Shown: piece after piece, positions 40,271 to 54,500 of the stretch
Layout: every line of letters begins with the position of its first letter
Numbering within the stretch: position 1 is the stretch's first letter
Assembly: GCF_008831285.2 (NCBI RefSeq)
Contig: NC_045140.1
Location: 19,342,370-19,406,369, forward strand
Reading direction: 5' to 3'
Origin: Nymphaea colorata
Lineage: Eukaryota; Streptophyta; Magnoliopsida; Nymphaeales; Nymphaeaceae
Length of the DNA stretch: 64,000 nt
Notes under the pieces: model-generated
What the model saw: the letters and a program-made list of their open reading frames with translations, nothing else
The model's database searches: none
What the model was told of the DNA's origin: nothing
Program-made: the position numbers and the translations under genes

Positions 40271-43200
40271 ATGGAGGAGAAACCGTCTGTCTACGCCACC
40301 GGCGGTTTGCCTCCTCACTCGGGGCGTTTACCGCCCCATCCTTCCCCGACGAACGCCCCGCTCACTGTCAAGCGTGAAGTGCCCCCGCTCTCTCCGTCTC
40401 GACCGGATATTCCTATGTCGGATTCTTCCCCCGCTAGTTCCCATTTCAGTCAGGACATCAGCCGCATGCCAGATTATCCCCAGAGGAAACCGGGCCACCG
40501 TCGAGCTCACTCCGAGATTGTCAGGTTGCCGGACGATATCAGCTTTGATCATGAACTCGGCTTTGTTGGCGGTGATTGCCCAGCTTTGTCCGACGAGACG
40601 GAAGAAGATCTTTTCTCTATGTACATGGATATGGAGAAGTTCACGTCTTCTTCCCCTATGACCTCTGTCTCTGGTCTGGCGGCTGGAGAGTCGTCGTCTG
40701 CATCACCATCACATAACGAGCCTGATAGCGGCGGGAGCACGAGTGAGAGGCCGCGTATCCGGCATCAGCACAGCCAGTCGATGGATGGTTCTACTTCTAT
40801 TAAGCCAGAAATGTTGGTTTCTCCGGAGCAGACTTTAGCAGAAACCAAGAAGGCAATGTCTGCAGCTAAGCTGGCCGATCTCGCTCTCATTGATCCAAAA
40901 CGGGCAAAAAGGTAGTTCCTCATGCGGTTTCTTGTTCCTTTTATGACTTAGGCAGATATTGATTTTTCTTCCCCGTTCCCTGAGCACATTGTCTTTTGCC
41001 TTGCTTCCTCATTTTCTGCGTTCAGTTTGCATTTCTTCGACTTTTTTTTTTACGTTGTTTGTATTACCATGGAGTGGACGTATTTATGGTAATAAGGACA
41101 GAAACGCAGACTGCAGCTGTTATGTGTGGGCATCCAATGTTAAAAGTGTTTAGGGCATATATGTGTGCTAGTCTTATAGAGCAGTTATATCTAATAAGCT
41201 ACGAATGAAAATTATACATGTAATCATTGCTTATTGCTGGTTAATTTTAGGATCTAGATCCCAAATTCATTCTGAGTTGGAATGTGATACAGTGAATTTG
41301 TTTGTACTCAGTAGGAAGAACCTGTGATCTGAATATATCTTACGTATCCCTGGTATGTTAAATTCCAATATGTTTCTCACTTACTTATGAGAAACATATG
41401 CGTTTGGTGATTCCATTGTGATCAACATGTTTATCTGTATTGCTTGAAGCTTGACAACCAAAAAGCAAGAGGGTGTGGTTGCCATTATCTCATCCTCTGT
41501 AAGAATTAGGTCAGGCTCTTATATAATTGGTGCCATGACAACGTGCATTCTATTCTTTCTAAGGTGATTATATAGAACCTTGATATTTTCCAAGCATATA
41601 TTAAGAGAAAAGGTCCTCCATATGCTAATGGGTAATATAAATATGATCAGTGCATTAAGTAAGCAAATCTTTTATATATAAATAGAAGTCACACTGTAAA
41701 TATCTGGTTGGCATTGGGACTTCAAGTAGGCAGATGTATTTAATTAATTCCTCTTCAAGTGATCTTTATGCTCTTTCATGTTTATCTTAATGGAAACATC
41801 TGTTTTGACCAGGTTGAGTTGCATTTATGATTTCTTTGCCCATCCTTAGTCACATGGTTGCATCTGTAGTTGATCATTGAATGTTTAAAACAATGTTACC
41901 AGAAGTGGTTGTGGAATCAAATTGGCCCAGCCACTGATCTGGTAAATCAACTGACTCAGTGATTCAGCTGAATCGGTTGTGAATTGACAAAAAATGTTAA
42001 AGAACTAGTTTCTCTAAAAAAAATAGGAAAATATATAAATTAAAAAAAATTCTCAATATGTTATGAAAAAATAAAAGTTGCAAATGGCATTCTTGAATCA
42101 GCCACCAGATGAACCAATATGATTTGGATTGGCCAATTCTGACGACATTAGTTTCAATTGTGATTACTTCGGGTTCAGTTTGGGAGCTGAATTAGAGATT
42201 ACAATGGATACAAGATAGAGAGGGAAGGGCACTTGTTTGACATTTTTCCATGGAGTGGTTGAAGATGGCTCGTCTTGTCCTCGTTCCCACCCACCTCCTA
42301 AGTTGTCAAAGTTGGAAGTTTGACATAGGTTGTATAAAACTTTAGAAAGGTCTAATACGGTTAGTTGGTTTGACCTAGTCCAAGTCAATTAGTTATAAAT
42401 AAATAAGTAAATATATTTATGCATATATTTATATGTCAATAAGTACACAAACATAAGAATGTATTTATGTGTCTGGGATTGTTTGGTTGACCAACTAGGC
42501 TGGCTAATTAACTAGTCCGACCAACTAGTTGCTGGTTAATGCGGGCTCTTCAAAAAGTTGGCCCACCCTAGTCGACATGACTTAGGTGCTGCATGCAGCA
42601 ATAGACAACTTTTTTGGGGTTAAGTCAATGGGAGAACAGTAGGCAGTAGCATGTTAACTGTTAATTGTTGGGTTCATTTATATATATATGTACCTGTAAA
42701 CGGTATTATGTGACTATGGTCAACAAACAAAAAAAATTAAATTTTTAGGTTTAACATTTTATAGAAAACGTTATTTTGTTTTGACCACCTATGTGTATCA
42801 GTCTAAGCGTCTAAGCTGTTGCCTGGTGTTTAGGCTTGCTTTGATCACAAAAAAAAAAAAAAAAAAAAACTCTAGTATCTGACAAGTGAGGAACACAGGG
42901 AAAAAATAAACGTAGCAGTCCATTGATTATGTATCAATGTGGCTGTTGTTCATCTGTTTGAACTCATGATCCTTAATGACTGGTCAACATGTTCTCATGT
43001 GTATCCTCATTCATTCTATAGCTCTGTGCATTGCTGACAGATATTTTTAGGCAAATAACATTATCAAAGAATATGGTTATTGGATTCTTCATTTGCTATT
43101 GGTTTTGTATTAGCAACTCACTGGCATATTTTCACTTGAAATGGCTAGTTTTCATCTGAATTATACACGCTCTTCAAGGCATTTTCCTTTTTTTTTTTTT

Positions 43201-44869
43201 CTTTCGAATTGTGGCTTGTTTAGATTCAAACTTACTTTTGTTGTATATTAGAATCTGGGCTAATCGTCAGTCAGCTGCGAGGTCAAAAGAAAGAAAGATG
43301 CGCTATATAGCAGAGCTTGAACGGAAAGTGCAGACCCTGCAAACAGAAGCGACAACATTATCTGCTCAGTTGACTATGTTGCAGGTAATCATCGTTGTTA
43401 CCCATTTTTATTTCTGGGTAAGATACTAATCATTCGCATTGACAAAATTGATTTATTCATGAGCTTGGTCAAAGTCAAAGAAGTGTACCAACAATTTCTA
43501 TGCGTGATATACTTTCATTTGGAAAGAAAAACGTTTGGTCGCCCAGTGAGTTGGTAGTCCATGCAACACAAGTTAAGTCAAGTTAATCACTGGTCTTATA
43601 TGGTGGATGGTGCACTTCAGCAACTCTGTTGAATCTCTGGGATTGTCTTAAGGAACAAACTATGAGTCTATGACATGATAAGGCATTAATCTGTCATTTG
43701 TAGGCGCGAGAAATTCAGAGGAAAATGGGAAGTGGTTATGAGAGGCATCTAATTTGTTCTCCTCAGCCTCTTTCTGAAGTTCCTATGTCTGCTTCCTTCT
43801 TTCCGCGATTTGTATGGTTGACTCTATGTTTAATGTGTTGCAGAGGGACACTAATGGTTTGACAGCCGAAAATAGTGAATTGAAACTGCGGTTGCAGGCC
43901 ATGGAACAACAAGTTCATCTACAAGATGGTAAGTTCTTCTGATCCCATAAGAAAATTGTTATTTGCATAACTAAATATTTTTTTCAGTTTGGTGAATATG
44001 AAAGATGAACCTTTTATGGAGGTTGCTGCACCCATTTTATACCTTCACCATGTGCTGGAGTGGGTCTAATTTCAGTTCCAGCCTGTCATATTTAGTGATC
44101 AGCTCATGTGCAGGCAACTTGCCCAAATTTCTCTGCATTGCATATAGGTAAACAGTGGTCCCAATTTTGAATTATGTTTGGTGGTTGTAATAAGCCCTCA
44201 ACTCGGGCTTATTATCTCTGTGTTGTAAAAACTTGCATGCATTTCTAACTTTCATATCAAAAGTCCATTATCATATAACTTCTGTTGTTTCATGGTTGTG
44301 TGTGTGGGTGCATAGTCATATTACTTTGCAGCATTATTCTGCAAAATGGGTTTTACCTTGAGTCAGTAAAACATGACAGATGCATCTGCTAGAGTTCAGT
44401 AATTAATAAAGAAAACCTTGGCCAATGGATGCAAGCTTGATGCTTGTAACTGAGCTTAATCTACTGTTTGTCATGGTAACTTGCCGCCCTTAGGTTAGGG
44501 GATATTTTTTGAGGTCATATTATACGTTAACTATTTATTTGTGATGCAGCACTGAATGATGCCTTGCGAGAGGAGGTCCAAAGGTTAAAAATAGCGACTG
44601 GTCAAGTTATTCCAAATGCTGGGCAAGGGATTAATTTTGGATCCTCATTTAGTACCAATCAACAATTTTATCATAATCCTTCTGCTCATACCCTTCTGGC
44701 GACACACCAATTTCAACAGCTCCAGATCCATTCTCAGCAACAGCCCCAGCAGCAACAACAGCAGCAGCAACAGCAACAGCAGCAGACAGCTGATGTTAGG
44801 AGCAAAGGCGCAGGCCAGCCATCTCCAAATCAGATAAAGTCAAGTTCCAACACAGCCGCTTCCGAATGA
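40271..44869 (+). CDS. Group I bZIP transcription factor (PosF21/RF2a/VIP1 type)
   Basis: Four plus-strand exons, 40271-40911, 43252-43384, 43844-43928 and 44550-44869, join in phase to give 392 residues. Group I bZIPs act in vascular development and osmotic or touch responses and shuttle between cytoplasm and nucleus. The basic region holds [13 protein letters not shown] with Asn218 and Lys226; Lys in the position usually held by Arg is the group I hallmark. A long leucine zipper follows, from [12 protein letters not shown] through [15 protein letters not shown] to EEVQRLK. HRRAHSE (residues 76-82, Ser81) is the known type of 14-3-3 docking site in this group. VKRE (33-36) and IKPE match the SUMO consensus. 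A glutamine run lies near the C-terminus. It most resembles Arabidopsis bZIP69/PosF21 by overall motif order. The orthologue assignment is inference. Confidence 0.95.
42849..42869. repeat. A21 homopolymer
   Basis: A run of A in the first bZIP intron, near remnants of AGTTGGTCGACTAG-type repeat words at about 42480-42600. Confidence 0.8.
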
Positions 44870-45142
44870 GAAACTGATGTTGAAGGTTGTTGGTTCGTCT
44901 TTTATTATGTGGTAGATGCGGACTTGGTTGTTGTTTTAATAGCGTTGTCTTTGTACTGCGGTATCAATTGTTTCACTAGTGTTTATTATTTAGACCAATT
45001 GGTTCCTTTTCTGCTTTTATGTCGTTGTGTTGCTAGTTTTATTTTAGTTGATTAAAATGAGCTAATGATGTTAAAAAAAAAGTGCTCTCTATCTCAAGGG
45101 ATGGTTGCTTATGGCCAATCCTCATTTCCACTCTCTGGTTGG

Positions 45143-45340
45143 ATTTGGAATTAGGGGTGGGCATGGGGCCACGGCCTGGGCTAATGCAAAAAAAAAAATC
45201 AATATATATATATTATTTTAATTTATAAAGAAAATATATAAAAGTATACTTATAATTAATTAAAAAATTAATTGGGCCGGGCCTGGTGCCCGAAAGCCTG
45301 ATGCGCTGGAGGGCCGGACGCCCACCCTCATTTGGAATTA
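45143..45340. mobile_element. 176-bp inverted-repeat element with 11-bp target-site duplication (Mutator-like MITE)
   Basis: ATTTGGAATTA occurs at 45143-45153 and again at 45330-45340. Between them, the left end GGGGTGGGCATGGGGCC pairs with the reverse complement of the right end, GAGGGTGGGCGTCCGGCC. The interior is AT-rich (45190-45275) between GC-rich arms, and there is no coding capacity. A duplication of 9-11 bp is usual for Mutator-like elements, so I infer that superfamily. It lies about 270 bp beyond the bZIP stop codon. Confidence 0.88.
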
Positions 45341-46600
45341 GTGCACTCTGTCTGTTAGGAAATGGATGATAATATCAAGTTGGAGGATGATTGCTGTGGC
45401 TGCATCCTCCCTAGGAACAGATGATCTCAATGTCATGGTTACTGAAGCTGCTTCTTTGGGTTGACTTATACGCAACACAACGGTATTGTTTAGGATTTCA
45501 GGGCTTCTCTCAACCATCTCAAGCTTACGTGATCCGACTGTCATGAGATCAGGGGACCAACTTTTGAAAGCCTTCCTAGAGGGGTCTCCTCTGCCATCAC
45601 TCTCGGATCAAAGCGACGTTCCGTACGTAGCCTCTGCGCAACTGATTGCAGACAGAAGCATTCGTGGGTGTTGGACCATTTACTTCAACTTGAGGTTTTT
45701 CAGATCTACCTTTGCTAGAACCAAACTCTGGTGGCCATCCTTGTGGCATAAACAAAAGAAGAACCTTGGGCACTTTAAATCTCATTTTCTCTTGGTAATA
45801 TCGTGTTGATACGTTGAACAGTAAAAGTGATCCTTAGCCTCAATGGTCTTTGAACCGTCGTTTCTCCCTATTGCTGATACACCCGAACATGATTCACTGT
45901 AAGATGGGGGCTCCCCCCCCCCCCCCCCCCCCCCCCCATCGGCTTGAAATCAAATGATAACCTTCAAAAGGTGCGACTACAAGAAAATGGAGGCTACATA
46001 ATTATGCAGAGACAAAGAAAATAAATCACCATGGAGCTGTTGTTTCCCTCTCCTAATTGCCATACTCAGCCACATAAGCAGCGTTAACTTGTGAATGGTG
46101 TTCATATCAAGGCCTGTGATTGAGTTTTCCACATGATATGCACTGCTTTTGCAGTTTTAACATGTAAGATGTAACCCTTCCTGCTCAACTGGTTCTTGAT
46201 CATCAACTTCTTCTATATACATAGATTGATCGGTTTGAATTGTATTCAGAAATAGGAGTGGAATCTCCAAAAGGAGGGAGATAAAAGAAATATGTGCATA
46301 ACTAGTATCATTTTAGAACTTAGCATTTGCCGCAATGTCATTCAGTCATTGTCATCATGTTTAAAATTTTAAGGAGCATAGAGAAAAGTATATTTTACAA
46401 ACGTAACAAGAAATTTGAACAAACATTACTTTCGTCAAAATTTTAAAAGACATCTAATAAGAAAAATCATAAAAAAATAGTGGAACTGATTTAACGTGTG
46501 TGTCTATATATATATATCGTCTGTAAACTCTAATATTTCTATGTTCTTTACTTTAAAAATCAACGCTCTCAAGTTTTATCTGCATCTATACGTTCTTCAA
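45341..46600. other. Spacer between the bZIP gene and its duplicate
   Basis: No gene is recognised. It contains the C25 run and a short (TA) tract near 46507. Sequence from about 46600 onward aligns by eye with the bZIP leader region. Confidence 0.4.
45913..45937. repeat. C25 homopolymer
   Basis: Twenty-five consecutive C residues, preceded by GGGGGCT. The complementary strand could form a G-quadruplex. The length may be imprecise because such runs are hard to sequence. Confidence 0.85.
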
Positions 46601-47072
46601 GACATTTAGGTGCCTGGTGAACTGGGTCGAGTAGGTGTGACCTGCCTTCCGACAGCAGTTGATTCGTCTGGGTGCGTCTCGGCCGGTTGCCGGAAAACGC
46701 AGTTCGGCGAGGGTCTTCATACTTGCTCTTGAGTTCTATCTCTCCCCGTGCAGGTCGCTCGTTCGATGTTTCCGGATTCCTTACGCTACGGTTTTCCACG
46801 TCTCTGCAAGGTGCCGGTGCTCTGTCGTCGAGGGTGTCTCCCAGATATCGGACTAGCATGATCGGGGACCTTTGTCCAGCATGTGCATTTCTCAGCAGGT
46901 CATCGAAGTACCTGCAGCTTTCTAAACTATGGAGGTCCACTTTGCGGTAGCTGGATGTGGAGTCTTCGTGGCTGGCTGGCTGCTGATTTTCTTTCACTGA
47001 TTATGCCCTTAATTATGTTTTGGCTAGGATTTTGTTCTTGAAAGCCCAGGTGATCGAGTGTTTCTAGCCTCA

Positions 47073-48401
<1,329 letters not shown>

Positions 48402-48442
<41 letters not shown>
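48402..48442. repeat. (AG)n microsatellite
   Basis: About 20 AG units, preceded by short GATA repeats. It lies between the end of the bZIP duplicate and the EMC10 stop codon. Confidence 0.95.
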
Positions 48443-48446
<4 letters not shown>

Positions 48447-48546
48447 AACTTTCGATTAATGGTTTTCAGTAGGCAAAACAAGTACAAAGTACAATAAACA
48501 GCAAAATCCACTTGTAATTGCAGCAACTAGGAAATATTTCATCTCG

Positions 48547-51500
48547 TCATCTCCTACGAACACCTGGGTTGGCTGCACGTTGAGTTGCTGATGGAAGTGG
48601 CTGGGAAGCTGATTGTCCAGAAGCACCTGCTGCCGGTTCCTCTGCCATATTCATGGCTTGAGTTATGGCATTCATTACTATGAGTCCGAGAGGGATTAAG
48701 TACATCCACTGCAACAAGAAAAAAGGTTATTTATAGACATGAAAATGTTCATGCTTGCATAAATCTCAAAATGGTATCGCCTTTGCGTTAACGCTAAATG
48801 CTCATGCTTATTTTCATCAACTAGTGGAACCCATTTCAAAGAGCCAAGGACATTTTACATCATAATTTTGAAGTTCCATCTATGAATTCTAGTCCCCGAG
48901 AATTGATTTTTAAAGCTCATCAACTGCATAAGAACACTGGTGCATTTGGACAACAAGAATATTCTATACAGAAACCTTATAAATAAAAAAACATTATTTT
49001 CTAAGTTTTATTAGAAAGCAATCACTGCACTGGTACCACCGTCACTGTCTCTCCTATCGCCAAACTACATACCCTTTTCTGTATAGTCATTCGTATGTGT
49101 CCAAGTTGGGATCCACTGGGAACTTACGTACAAGATCCTCTTGGAATCTCAATCTTCTAAGTTGTTTTAATAAAATCCAACCACTAAAATGTGATGCACA
49201 TGGTTAATAATGTGTTTAAATGTATTCCCTAGCAAAATATGTTCTTTAAATTAACCATAAAATTTTGATGTCATAAAAAATATTGTGCTATGCCTGCCAA
49301 AATGATGCCTAGGAGGGAGTTGGTTTCTGCAAAAATGTAATGTCTGCAGGCGCCATTCAAAAGTCCTTATACTTCCCCCTAAAATTTGCTGACATGCTTA
49401 TTAAACTAAAAGTGAAAATCCAGAAAATACTTACATATTTTGACCAAAATGATCTCTCTAGTGGCTTAACTCCTTCGCCATCACCATTCTCATCTCTTAG
49501 TGCTTCCTCAGAGAATAATGGTTTTCTGCAAGAAAAATACACAGATTTTAAGATTCCATCAACAACTGAAAACGAACATGAAAGAAAGAAAAAAGAAGAT
49601 ATCAGTAGCTACAAGAGCAACCAAGCTTAATAACCTTGGAGCCATATCGCCGTTCTTCAGGACTGCATGTGAGTTGAAAGACCACTTCGATGGCTGCATT
49701 CAAACTACTGGGTCAGTCGTAGGACATTGTTTGATCACCTTGTAATCAAAACATAAATTATAATTTAAGGAAATTCTAGAAACTTAAAAAAAAATATTGG
49801 TGTTAATAGATCTATTCTAAGGACAAAGAACATAGCTGCATCTCGTGCTAGAGAGGTTTTAAACGTGACATGAACAGAAACAGAGGCCTTTGCTTGACTT
49901 GCATCTAACATTCGTAAGAGCAAAATATTGGACTTTTTTGAGCTTGAGGAAAAAAATTACAACATTCAGCACATTAGGAACCCTCAGCAGGAAGGGAGAT
50001 GGCAACCTGTCTGCCGAACAATAAAAATGTAATGCAATATTACCTGAACAAGCTAATTGTCAGGTTTATCATACTGAAGTTAGCAAAAAATAATAGTTGA
50101 TTATAACTTTCAGATATAATGAAATATTAACTGGATGACTACAATTAATCAGAAACGATAAGTACAGATTCCTTCAGAATTGAAAACCTGCTAAGCACTA
50201 CATATTTGCAAAAAGAAAACCACACAAAGTTACCAGTTTCAGTATCCGAGGATAAGGGCATGAGCTTGGTGAACCATAATTAACAGCTAGAACATTGACA
50301 CCTTCCTGCATTGCCACATAGTGGAATAAACTCCATCAGAGAATTAATCATAATGAGTCTCAAAGTCATTTTAATTTGCTCTACTTACCTGCCCCAACTG
50401 TTTAACTACATTACAAGATATTTTGAAGTACAATGAGCTATTTTATTTACTTGAAATTTTGAAGAGTCATTGGATGTTAAGTGTGTCTTACAGTAAATAA
50501 GAAAGGAAGAACAGAACACAGTGACAGATTGGATGAAAGACATAATTTATATTTCTCTGTGGCCTAACATGAGGTCCAACCAAAAGAGGTCATGAGTGAA
50601 AAAATAGTAAACTTTAATCACTAGCAACTCAATACTGTTACTTTGCTTGTATACTTGTGAATTTGAAATATAAACTTTTAAGATAATTTGCATGTTTTGA
50701 AGCAAATATGTGAACTTTTTTTATTCTATTGATTTTTCGTCAGTTTTGTATTCTGAGTTTCTCTTTTATTTAATTTTTTTTTTAACTATGCAACATAACC
50801 TTGTACAATTTATCATTAGCTGCTCATATTATGTATGTTAACATTCAAAAACCAATTATGCAGACTGAACGGAAGTTGATATGAAATCTGAAACTTCGCT
50901 CGCTTCAGCAATATGTTCCTTCTCATCACATAATTCCCTTTAAATTACATATTTGAAGCCAGCTTGTATTAACTTTCACCAAATTACAGACTTCTTTCAT
51001 AGCATGGAGGATTTAATTTGACAAGAATCAAAGTATGGACCAAAGATTTGTTAAGAATATATAGCCCCATTCACAACTTTAGACCAGATATAAAGTTATC
51101 CGATGCCACCAATAAAGCATGCCATGCTGGATATTGGAGAACATTTTTCAGGATATTGAAATGAAATTCAAATGAAATATTCCCACCATGTCAGTCAAAC
51201 AAAAGGAAATTGCTTATGACTAGGTTACAGTCCTGTGAAGCATTGAGCTCCAAACGGGACCATAATCAAGTCTTTTTAGTTGCATATGGTGCAAAAGAAG
51301 TCTCCCAACTACAAGAAAAAGAACCTTTAGGTAGTAGCAAGATACCATCAACGTCCAAATAAAAACCAAAGTCATGGATAACTGGTCCAAATGAAAATGC
51401 ATAAAAAGTGCAGGAATTACCATGTGGATAACAAAATGCTCTTCCAATTCCAGACGAGGAAGGCATCTCTAGGATTTACAATCATGAAGACAGAAAAGTT

Positions 51501-54500
51501 AGAGAATATGCAGGTAATACAGAAGTATGAAAATACAAATCAAGTTTGTCAGTTAATGCATTGTCCTACAACTCTACAAGTATTTAGATGATAGGATATA
51601 CCAGAAGGATGGCAGTGCATCACAAAGAAAAGATGCCAATTTATGTCAATAAACTCCAAGTTTGAGATTTTAATGTAGATTGTGCAAGCGATCTGAGTTA
51701 AAAACCAAATTCTGTTGTTTGCATAAGGAAAGAATCTATATCCTTGAGGAACATACAGAGAAAATTGCCATGCACAGTACCAAAGCAGAAAATATAGCCT
51801 GAGAAGGATCAAAAGCAAAAAAGCGTGAAGTAAAAGCTTATTGAATTGTCTGGACTCTGGACTTTAAAGAAACCAACCACCATTTCTTGTGACCAAAATT
51901 GAATGGTCCCTGCAACTAATCCAATGTTTCATGATACATAAGTACATAGCATATCATACCATACATTACGATACTTAATGTAAGAAATTAGTTATGTAAC
52001 TTATATTACACTCCTGAAACTAATGTTGAGGGTGAAATCGGCCATATGGATGGTATCATATGATACTGATAAATCCTCTTGCATAAGTAGGCTTTAAGCT
52101 TTTCTTTCTTTCTATTGAGGTGTAATGGCTTCCAATGAAGGATATGGCGATAGAGCACCCAAATTTAAGTCGAAATTTGGTTCATCATTACAATAATTTT
52201 CATCAGAAGCCAGTTGTCATGGGTGTTTATCGGCTAAAGCATCATTTACTTAAGACATGAAAATACCACCCCATGCATTTAAGCTGCCAGAAGCTACAAA
52301 ATGGCAGTGTTGACAAACGACTGAGGAACTAAAGGCAAGAAAAACATGCAAAAAGAAGAAGAATCCTGCACAAATGGGTTATGAACCATTGGAAGTTGAG
52401 AATGACAAAGAGGAAGAATTTTCCCACTTTTAATAAACCTGGTAATTAGTATAGGATCAGAAATGCCTGGTTCTAGGCCAAAAGGAAAATGAATGATGGA
52501 TGCCAAAGGTAATTGCAGCCACAAATGAAGAAATGACAAGCCTCCAACAAGAGATAAAAGTGGCAAGTCCTGTCTTTGCTTCAATTAGAGTTCTTCCCCA
52601 CTTCATACTGCCCTGCACCCGTTAGTCAACTTGATATTTACACTACCATCATTCCCAGACACTTGATAGAGCAGGCAAACAGTGCAGTTGAGAAATGGTC
52701 TTATGATGTCATAACTCATACCTTCACATAAGCCTTATATTTATGCATTTATATTGTTTGTATATTTTTTACGTAACAAAATCTCCAACAGTTTGCTCAG
52801 CTAGCTGATGGGCACTGTCAATGACTATTTGGTAGCTTACTTTTGTACATAAGGGAGAAAAGGTTTCACATTTTAAATGTGTTTTAAAGCAGCAACATTC
52901 AAAGGCATACATTGAACCAAAAAATTGATGAAGTTTAACACCAAAATTTCTCATTAAACTGATAAAAGTCAAATCATAAACTTCTGCTGAATAAGTAACT
53001 GATGAGTACAGCTACAAGTTCTGATATAAACAAACAATACACAGTTGAATCTTTAGAAGTATTTCTGATGTATATATTATTGAATAGCAAAAATTGATTC
53101 CCCTGCCCATCCATATAATCTGTTGGATAATGGTTTTTTCTTAAGGGAAAAAAATGTTTATGACTTTAAAAATAACAAAATACAGGCCATCAAAATTTTA
53201 TGTCCTTCAAATGCTTGCTTAGAAATGAATGGATGATCCAAAAATTTGTGACTAAAGGAAACCACGTAGATTACATTAACAAAAACAAATTAAAAAACAA
53301 TATAACCTGAAGTGCGAAATTAGAATTGTCTACACCCTCCTACCATAAGAAGAAGCTAACTAGTGTGATTTAACAGATCAACGTAATCAAATTATCATAT
53401 AAAGGACTCAAAGCCAAACACAAGTGAGCTTACACATTCATGAGATCTAGTAAATAGCATGCTGTCAAACTATATAAAAAACAATGGGATTGCATAAATA
53501 CAGTTCATGAAATAACAGAAAACTTACAGCTTTGACAGACGAGACAACATAATTTTCCCCAGGATTCAGTACGTTAGATGGTACTCTGATCTGATAAAAG
53601 TCATCCTTCTCCAGAAGCTCCTGCAAAGAGAAATATGGATACCCTAATCAAAAAATAAACGGCAGAAGTTGGAAATAGGTAGTAGAGAAATACCATACTT
53701 GGAAAATTTCCTTTTCTTTCTCAGTTAAAGCATTTCTTGAGAAGCGAAGCTTGGTAAGAATCTGCAATAAATTGAAACTGAGATTATGCATTATCATCAC
53801 AAGCTAAAAATATACATCATTTCATATGAATGTATGCATAAATTCTGCACATGATACATATGTATCCATGTATGTACGTGCATGTTTAGATTGTAGAGAG
53901 AAAGAGAGGTGCAAAGAAGAGAAAGTATGAAAGAGAACCAAGCTCATTCCCTTCCCATCCTGTGCCCCAAGATGGGGCCATGCATCAGACTCAAAAGACA
54001 ATTCTCAAAACTATGATCCATATGACTGTATAGGTACTACCAAAATGTATTTGCCCTTGCTCAAATGGAACCTCCACAGGAAAGTATATCCAATAGGGAA
54101 TCCAAGCTTTGATGACCAAGTGAACATGGGTTTGTAAAGGAAGGAGCACCTCCATACCAACCCCTAGCACGAAAACCCAGCAATGAACATTGTCCCTTTG
54201 AAGTGAAAGTTTAAAACAGGCTAAAGATGGTGAGACTAGTCAAGTGTTCTTGATTGGTTTCACAATATCCATATAGGTAGAAGCAAGGGAAAGGTGAAAA
54301 AAGGACAATCAGTAAAACAGATAGAGAGAGAGAATGGTCAGTTATAAGCATCGAACCTATGAATATTTTCTACAAGAATATTAAGGATCAAGTGCAATCT
54401 GTTGTATAGTTTTCTTCCAAAGCCCATGTTGATCAACTTACGTGGTACAGGAGCCTTTTTTCATATTCTGAAGTTTCACTTGTTTAATCATAATTCCTTT

